Source: Chara braunii
Taxonomy: Eukaryota > Streptophyta > Charophyceae > Charales > Characeae
Reading direction: 5' to 3'
NCBI GenBank assembly: GCA_003427395.1
Contig: BFEA01000568.1
Location: 73,523 to 99,526, forward strand
Length of the DNA stretch: 26,004 nucleotides
Part shown: piece by piece, positions 19,917 to 26,004 of the stretch
How the letters are laid out: each line of letters starts with the position of its first letter
Numbering within the stretch: position 1 is the stretch's first letter
The notes under the pieces: generated by a model
Database searches by the model: none
What the model saw: the letters and a program-made list of their open reading frames with translations, nothing else
Told to the model about the DNA's origin: nothing
Position numbers and translations under genes: made by a program

Positions 19917-20104
19917 TTAAACGGCCAGTACCTTTGCCCAATTGGGGAAAAAAAAAGTGTGGCAGTTACCACGGAAGCGCAGGCCCACAGTGAAATAGCT
20001 GGCGACAGCAGGCAGGCACATCCGTATGGAATCGCTTTTTCGTGGTGTGCGCAGGGTAATTTCGGTCCCATGGCCGATGTGTGGGTCAAGTCCTGGCGGC
20101 TGAA
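19917..20104. mobile_element. TTAA-bounded MITE
   Basis: The left end TTAAACGGCCAGTACCTTTG pairs with the right end GTCAAGTCCTGGCGGCTGAA. A 202-codon plus-strand frame crosses this region and beyond (19689-20297). It has no recognisable domain and spans the element boundary, so I do not call a gene. Confidence 0.5.
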
Positions 20105-20514
20105 TGCACACATTTTTCACTCAGCCAGAGGTGAGTCGCGAATCGGTATAATCATTCGTCACCAACCTTCTACCAAAGGGCTCATACATCGTTGGGTGAC
20201 GCTGATTTGTGAACGGCTTCGTTCTGTTCGTGGGGACCTGGCAATTCCGAAAAATGGGTCCACCACCATCAGTACCTCCACGTTCTTAGGCCGTTAATGC
20301 GGTGGCTGAATCGGTGCACCGCGCGCGTCCATATGCATTTGTGTCAGAGCCTCCCCAGAGGGGGCCTAAGACCCCTGGGGTACTGGCAATTTAACACATT
20401 CGGAGGGAGAGCAGACCAGCAAGGCCCTATCCTCGATCCGTAACAGCCAATCCGCATAAGTGGGACCTACACGCACCACAGCCAGTTTCTGACAATTATT
20501 GATCACTATCACCT
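20105..20514. other. unassigned DNA
   Basis: No feature recognised apart from a small hairpin (CCCCAGAGGGGGCC...CCCCTGGGG, 20352-20380). Confidence 0.4.
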
Positions 20515-20590
20515 TCCTTTTTTTGTTTTCTTTTTTTCCTTTTTTTCCTTTTCCTTTTTTTCCTTTTCCTTTTTTTCCTTTTTCTTTCCG
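20515..20590. repeat. pyrimidine microsatellite
   Basis: A repeated CCTTTTTTT / CCTTTTC unit. On the minus strand it yields a long Lys/Arg run in an open frame that is purely compositional. Confidence 0.85.
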
Positions 20591-21099
20591 AACTTCCCTT
20601 GACTCTTCGTAACTTGATTTCTGCTGACGCATCCGTTGTCAGGACCATGTGACAGCTATCAGAGTCTGGCTGTCTCCCATCATCCTGAATTTGTCTTCTG
20701 TTTCTTGTCCATCTTTGACCATTCTCATGCTGTTCCGATTCAACAGGAAACTGAAAAGAATGATGCAAATAGCGGCTGCATCCCCCCACCCGCTACGGCA
20801 CAGTCACGTTTTCAGTTCTAAATCCATCCCTCGAATACAACACATCCCCACTTTACCCTAGAGTGGGGTTGGATACATTCACGACTTTCCTCGCTTTGGA
20901 GCAAAAATTCCTGAAACGTGACTGAAACGCATTTGAAACTGAAAACCTAAACTGCACCTTAGTTTTCCCAAAAAAAAAAAAAAAAAAAGCTAGCCGCAGC
21001 TGCATAGCAAGGGGAAAAGGTGGACCAGGAAACCTCTGCTTAGATCCCCAAAGGCCGAAACTACATAGCCCTGCTGGAGTCTAAAAAACAGCATTAGAT
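20591..21099. other. unassigned DNA with poly-A tract
   Basis: An 18-base A tract lies at about 20971-20988. No AATAAA-type signal was seen close upstream. No coding signal. Confidence 0.4.
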
Positions 21100-21629
21100 C
21101 GTTAAATGCCTGTGCCCCAAAAAAGGACCTCAGGTGCTTTCACGCGTTTTCGTGTGTTGTCAATTTCACGCAATACTTGGAATATGTTGGTGATTGTTGC
21201 TTCTTTGAAAATTTTCAGTTTACGATTGCCGTTCTAGACAAAAATAAAAACCGGCTTAATATGTGTAGCTTAGGGATTTCGGGTTCATTAGGGTTAGGGT
21301 TGGTAGTGGGACCTAGGAATTAGTAGAAACTTTAATTAGGAAAATTTTTTGTTGTTGTGATTTTTAACAAACTTATGGCGCTAGTCGAAACCCTAAATAT
21401 GATTTTCATTGCGGATTTTTTTGGTGCTTTTGGACAGGGGGAATCGGGGATTTGGTAGTGTTTTCTCTTTTGGAAGACAGTGGTTTTCTACAAGGGAGGG
21501 GCTCCACCTGACGAAGCATGATTGGAGACCTTGCGACCCCTGAATCTGCAGTTCTTTGACATTGTATTTCTGCCTTGGGCACTGGGCCCTAATAAAACTA
21601 CTATTTCTTTGTAAAAAAAAAAAAAAAAA
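21100..21629 (+). pseudogene. retroposed transcript 3' end with poly-A tail
   Basis: AATAAA at 21591-21596 is followed 17 bases later by a 17-base A tract (21613-21629). That is the layout of a polyadenylated Pol II transcript copied into DNA. The upstream stretch has no supported long frame and looks like 3' UTR. The parent gene is unknown and the left boundary is a guess. Confidence 0.4.
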
Positions 21630-21662
21630 GGTTGCAGTATGTCACTCATCTGCTTCCAATGG

Positions 21663-21725
21663 AGTTTGAACTATGGTCTGCATTTCAACAGTTTAGGGGT
21701 GCAGCAACTGTGCTAGGCGGGTTGG
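21663..21725 (-). repeat. tRNA-derived SINE head
   Basis: The minus strand reads CCTAGCACAGTTGCTGCACC, AACTGTTGAAATGCAGACC, then AGTTCAAACTCC. The last is a near-consensus Pol III B box. Confidence 0.55.
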
Positions 21726-21954
21726 TGCTGGACCATACATTACAACCCATCACTGGCAGTGGTATGAGCTGGACTGAGTAGATAGGCGTGGGAAGTAGGG
21801 GGCAGCAGTAGTGACAGAAAAGCAACTGTTACAAAAAGGTGCTGAGTTTGCAGTTAGGGCAATGCCCAGCCAATACCCGCAAAATCTAGGCTACCAGCGG
21901 GGCCACCCGGGTCACCCTATTTTCCCTGGCGGCCCGGCCGTGCAAGGACAAGGG

Positions 21955-22032
21955 AAGGTCCCTGCCAAAAAAAAAAAAAAAAAAATCCAAACCAGGAGAG
22001 GTCCCAGCCAAAAAAAAAAAAGAAAAAAAAAT
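21955..22032. repeat. short direct duplication around two poly-A tracts
   Basis: GGTCCCTGCC, poly-A, ATCCAAA is followed by GGTCCCAGCC, A-rich, ATCCAAA. It is a local duplication of about 45-50 bp that includes the homopolymer. Confidence 0.6.
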
Positions 22033-22409
22033 CCAAAAACTCCAAAAAAAAACTATGCTGAAAAAGAAACTGAACAACTTTTGCCTCTAGGTCACATCGA
22101 AATTCTTTACCAAATTTAAATTTTTTTATTTTTTATTTTTTAATTTCTTTTTGGCCCGGCCAGGCGAATGGACCCGGGCCACTCTGGTAGCCTAGTGCAA
22201 AAGGGATAAGGCAAAGTTTCTTAGATAATGTAGAACCACTTAGGCAATTTGAGAGAAAAATATAGTGTAGTTAAAAAAAAAAAAAAGGTGTAGTATCTAC
22301 CTCGGACGTAAAGGGTTTGCAAAAGAGAGATCGTCTTCCCCCAAATAGAACATATTACGGCTCCCACAACCGACGCTCTCCAAAGAGAACATACAACTGC
22401 CACAGCTGA
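22033..22409. other. unassigned AT-rich DNA
   Basis: T-rich and A-rich tracts (22121-22150, 22271-22287). No coding signal. Confidence 0.4.
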
Positions 22410-22480
22410 CGCTCTCTACCAATAGACTGGAGCAACCCGCATGGGCTGATAGAGTGAAACGCTCCTATCACAACCATTAT
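22410..22480 (+). repeat. SINE-like family S, partial
   Basis: CTACCAATAGACTGGAGC and CGCTCCTATCAC match the central blocks of the S family in plus orientation. Confidence 0.5.
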
Positions 22481-22548
22481 GACTGTATCTAGATTGAAAG
22501 TTGCTCTAAGTGCAGCTACAATGACCTCATGTGAGGGGAACACGGTGG

Positions 22549-22878
22549 CTTGCAGGAGACACTGCAGATCCTCCCTGGGAGTGCTAGTGGTGCCTGCTCC
22601 TACCAGCACCCCTAGCAGCAGCCCGGGGGCCAAGTCCCACTTGGTCCCATGCTTCATTTCTGGCCGCCGATCTTCGTAATCTACAGTCAGCAATCAAGGA
22701 TTAGGGTAAGTGGGACTTGGCCCCGGGTTGTTCCTTAAAAAAAAAAAAAGGAGACACTGCGGATTCTCCCCTCTGGTGCCAAACAAGGCCTGTAAGAAGA
22801 TCTGCCAAAGAACAACACCAAAAAAGATCTGCCTTTGGGGAAATTGGGGCCAAACAAGGCCTGTAAGGAGATCTATCT
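22549..22878. repeat. nested direct and inverted duplications
   Basis: GGAGACACTGCAGATCCTCCC (22554) recurs as GGAGACACTGCGGATTCTCCC (22751). CCAAACAAGGCCTGTAAG occurs at about 22780 and 22852. A CCAAGTCCCACTT arm at 22629-22641 pairs with AAGTGGGACTTGG at 22709-22721, and the pairing extends into flanking C/G runs. An A tract lies at 22737-22749. Confidence 0.65.
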
Positions 22879-23120
22879 TCGCAGGCATTTCCCTTCTCTA
22901 CCGTATTGAGGAAATATTCACACTCGGTATTTCCTGGATGTATCTGACTCGAATTCCGCCTTCGCCTTCGATGTATCTACGCACAATTACATCCAGAGCT
23001 CAGTCCAAAAAAGTCCCCAGGGTGACTACCTTTGCCTCCAACCTCGTCGCCACTCCCAGAAAGGGAGTGGTCTGGACTCTGTAGCTGAAGGCCAGATCCC
23101 ACTGGCAAAAACGATTGGAA
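22879..23120. other. unassigned DNA
   Basis: No recognised feature. Confidence 0.4.
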
Positions 23121-23123
23121 TAA

Positions 23124-23594
23124 GGGGCTCGTTAGACACTCCTATTGAAATCCTCGGGCAAAAGGAAAAATTCCTTTTGGTTCAAAAGGAAATTCGGGCC
23201 CTTCGTTCCACCTGTCCTCGGGGACGTCGCCCGAGGACATTTCCTTCGAGCGATGTCAGAAAAGAAAAAAGAGAAGAAAAAAAAAAGCAAATGTGCTTGA
23301 GGCCTTCAGCCAATAGGGTGCCGCCACGATCCAGATTCTCGGTTCTAACGTCTCTCTACCCATGTGCCCGCTCCTCTCCATGAAACGCGGATTCCTTTTG
23401 CCCAAGGGACCTCATGAGGTCCCTTGGGCGAGGTCCCTTGGGCAAAAGGAAGAAATGGCTGGGGAATCCTCGGAGCCCAAGGAATTTCCTTCGGAGTGTT
23501 TTCACTTTTTTTTTTCCGGCTGCATCCCCGAGGATAGGTGGAACGAACAATTCCTCGGGGACTTTACGCACCTGAGGAGTGTCTAACGAGCCCC
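23124..23594. mobile_element. Harbinger-type MITE, copy 2 (471 bp) with TAA duplication
   Basis: It begins GGGGCTCGTTAGACACTCC and ends with the exact inverted form. It is flanked by TAA on both sides (23121-23123, 23595-23597), the classic 3-bp PIF/Harbinger target duplication. It is homologous throughout to 9186-9630, including the central palindrome (23401-23428) plus an extra partial duplication beside it. Confidence 0.88.
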
Positions 23595-25185
23595 TAAGTG
23601 TCTGAATCTGGATGTGTTTGAGGAGAGGTGCAAAAAACTGTAATTGATATGCATCTCTGTGTGGAATATGTCCTGATTCAGACACTTGTTCCAATCCTCT
23701 TCGCCAGTGGGATCTGGCCCTAAGGCTTGGACCCCACTGGCCTGGGCTGGAAAAGGCACTTGGCTGCAAAAAGCTGCCCAACGTCAGTGGAAAGGAATTG
23801 GCACGTTTGGGTGCGACCCCACCGCCGACTTCTGGCGGGGCTTTGAGAAACGTATGTATGTATGTATGTATGTATGTATGTATGTATGGCATGTGTTACT
23901 CGACTCCCTCTTGCTATGTGGCATTTCTCTCACGGACACGATTCACCTCGGCTTGGCTTCCCGCATTAGGAAACCCGAGAGGGGCCCCTCCCGAAAACGA
24001 AAGTAGCGGATGGCCTGCATGGACCAACAGCCCGTTTGGACGATTCGTGTGACCCGCACTTCAGGCGGTGTGTTCGGCCTGGTCCAGTCTGAAGTCCACG
24101 ACCCCCGTCAACTGCACCACACCTTGCCGGCCCCACCCGTCAACTGCACCGCACCTTGCCGGCCCCCGATGGCAACAGTTGGCACTTTGTCCTCCCTACC
24201 CTGCTGGAGGCCGTCTCGGAAAAGGACTGCTGGTTTCTGGCGGAGACTTTTCCAGCCGCCAGCCATGTAGAAACACGGCCAACAGTGTTCCCAGAACGGC
24301 AGTGGTGTCTAAAACCGACATGATTGGCATATTACCTTAAAAAAAACTTCCTGGCGGCCCAGTGGGGTCCGAAATCGGCCTTCCAAGCCTAAGGAGATGC
24401 ATGTGTGACCAGGAGGGGCTACCTTCTTCCGCCGAATACAACGTGTGGTCATTATTGCTGTATTTGAGGCATCTTTCAGTGTAGACACAGCTATAATGAC
24501 CGTTCGATGTATTTGGGGGAAGAAGGTAGGGTGGAGAAAGGGGAAATGGCAGAAACAGTCAAACAATTCATTGAGACGGAGATAAGATGTCACACCTCAC
24601 ACAGAAAGCAGATATTAGTAAAGTAATCAGAACCTCTTGCGCAGATTGGCTTGGGGGGGGAGCGGGTGGTCGGATGGCGCGTGTTGAATGGCCTGGCGAA
24701 AGGGGGAAAGCGGAGAGGGGGGGGGGGGGGGGGGGGGGGGGGCGGGGGGGCACCATTAAAGACTACAAGCTTTTCTTTCATGAATGGTTGCAGGTCGACC
24801 CGAGCATCCGGATGAACAGCCCTGGGGAGTTCCCGAACAAGTTCCCCTGCCAGCCAACACAGCGATTGTAGAGTTTCAATGGTTTGGTCAGGAGGACGGG
24901 AGGGTGGGTAGATAGTGGGCAGTGGGAGGGCTGGGCTGCGGGGATGCCAGTACGCTGGGGGCAGCCAGGAAGGCACTGGCACATCAGGCTCAGCAGATTC
25001 AGTGGGCCCCACGTTCGTCTGTGCTTATTTCAGTTATACATATGCTTGTATCATCTACACCTGATGTATCAGGGATGCTGGACCCGGTTTCCAGCAGGTG
25101 CCCCTCCCCACCAATAGATTGGAGCCACTTTGCTGATCTGATCCCGGCGGGTGCTCTTATCACCGCTACCATCAGAACCAACGCC

Positions 25186-25218
<33 letters not shown>

Positions 25219-25955
25219 CGCTTTAAGCATTCCGAAGAGCGTGAAACCACCACCGTACGTCTCCAAGCTGTTTTGTTCCACCGCCACCTTTTAGGGGCTC
25301 AACCCTCTGAATGAAAATGGCTGGTCTCGCGGCCCGGCCAATTGCACGATGCGCTGGTTGGGTAGGACATGGTGTGTGAACAGGGGTGAAGATCGGCATT
25401 GGGAAAAAAAAAGGCTCGGACGTACTCAAGGTTAGAAAGTGATTACTCTTGCAAAGCGACTCTCCCTATGGGCCTATGTATCACCTGAGGTCATGACCGC
25501 AGGCCCGGGGCAAATACACCTGGCAGTCAGGAACTTGACCGCCGGACTTGGCCAGGGCCGGTTGGCCACGGCTGAGATTTTCATAATTTTTTTTCAGGAA
25601 ATATTAACCAAAAGAATAAAAAGAATATATACGCTACATGCCTCTCTCAAATATGTCATCATCTTTCAAATTCTTTCAATTCAACTTCACTACGCAAGAA
25701 CCATTTGATGTGACCCCGAGGAAAAAGTTGTCCAGTAACTTCAGTTTTTTTTCAAAACCACCAGTACTTGGCCCAGCTATCGAGTACGAGCCTCGGCCGA
25801 CCGGTACGCCTACCCGTGCCGAGGCTCGGACTACCGGGTGCAGGCATCCCGAACGTCCACGTCAAGTACACGAAAAAAACGGAAAAAAAAAACAGAAAAA
25901 AGAAAAGGAAAGAAAAAGCAAGAAAAACGAATTGGTTCTGCAGCTCCTGCTTCCT

Positions 25956-26004
<49 letters not shown>

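Overview
This is repeat-dense eukaryotic nuclear DNA with no intact protein-coding gene that I can support. It holds many poly-A/T tracts, short inverted-repeat elements, tRNA-derived retroposon pieces and decayed transposon genes. The two recognisable protein groups are a Penelope-like retroelement with GIY-YIG and zinc-knuckle/SAP regions, and the N-terminal part of a PIF/Harbinger-like transposase. Together they suggest a green-lineage genome, possibly a charophyte alga of the Chara type. That assignment rests on family recollection, not a search.

Layout. 1-620: a SINE-like fragment and unassigned DNA. 625-1245: three short elements bounded by TTAA, joined end to end. 1274-2637: a 1.36 kb terminal-inverted-repeat (TIR) element with a TTT target duplication and a broken Harbinger-like transposase fragment. 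2638-9185: hairpins, SINE pieces, two TTAA-bounded elements (one with three 129-bp tandem repeats), a 179-bp tandem repeat and a 660-bp TIR element. 9186-10020: a Harbinger-type MITE followed by two abutting TTAA-bounded elements. 10103-15722: a Penelope-like element (PLE). 15909-26004: more SINE copies, a chain of four TTAA-bounded units (16758-17780), a second Harbinger-type MITE (23124-23594), a retroposed 3' end, microsatellites and a 26-base G run.

The PLE is the main object. It lies on the minus strand between two ~530-bp direct repeats (pseudo-LTRs). Each repeat has a TATA-like palindrome and a hammerhead-ribozyme-like motif, good in one copy and degenerate in the other. The minus-strand order is CCHC zinc knuckle, coiled coil, SAP-like motif, GIY-YIG, linker, reverse transcriptase (RT). 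The RT core lies in the opposite orientation: positions 11344-12937 appear inverted between two 7-bp inverted repeats (ATGCTGC / GCAGCAT), which cuts the RT just after its catalytic MDD motif. Undoing the inversion joins both ends in frame, giving one ~1,350-residue polyprotein, apart from scattered frameshifts and stops that are mostly TAG.

The second theme is a large set of otherwise unrelated short elements that share the end TTTAAACCACCAGTAC, abut one another at TTAA, and often sit beside poly-T tracts. They look like non-autonomous elements moved by one TTAA-targeting transposase that is not encoded here.
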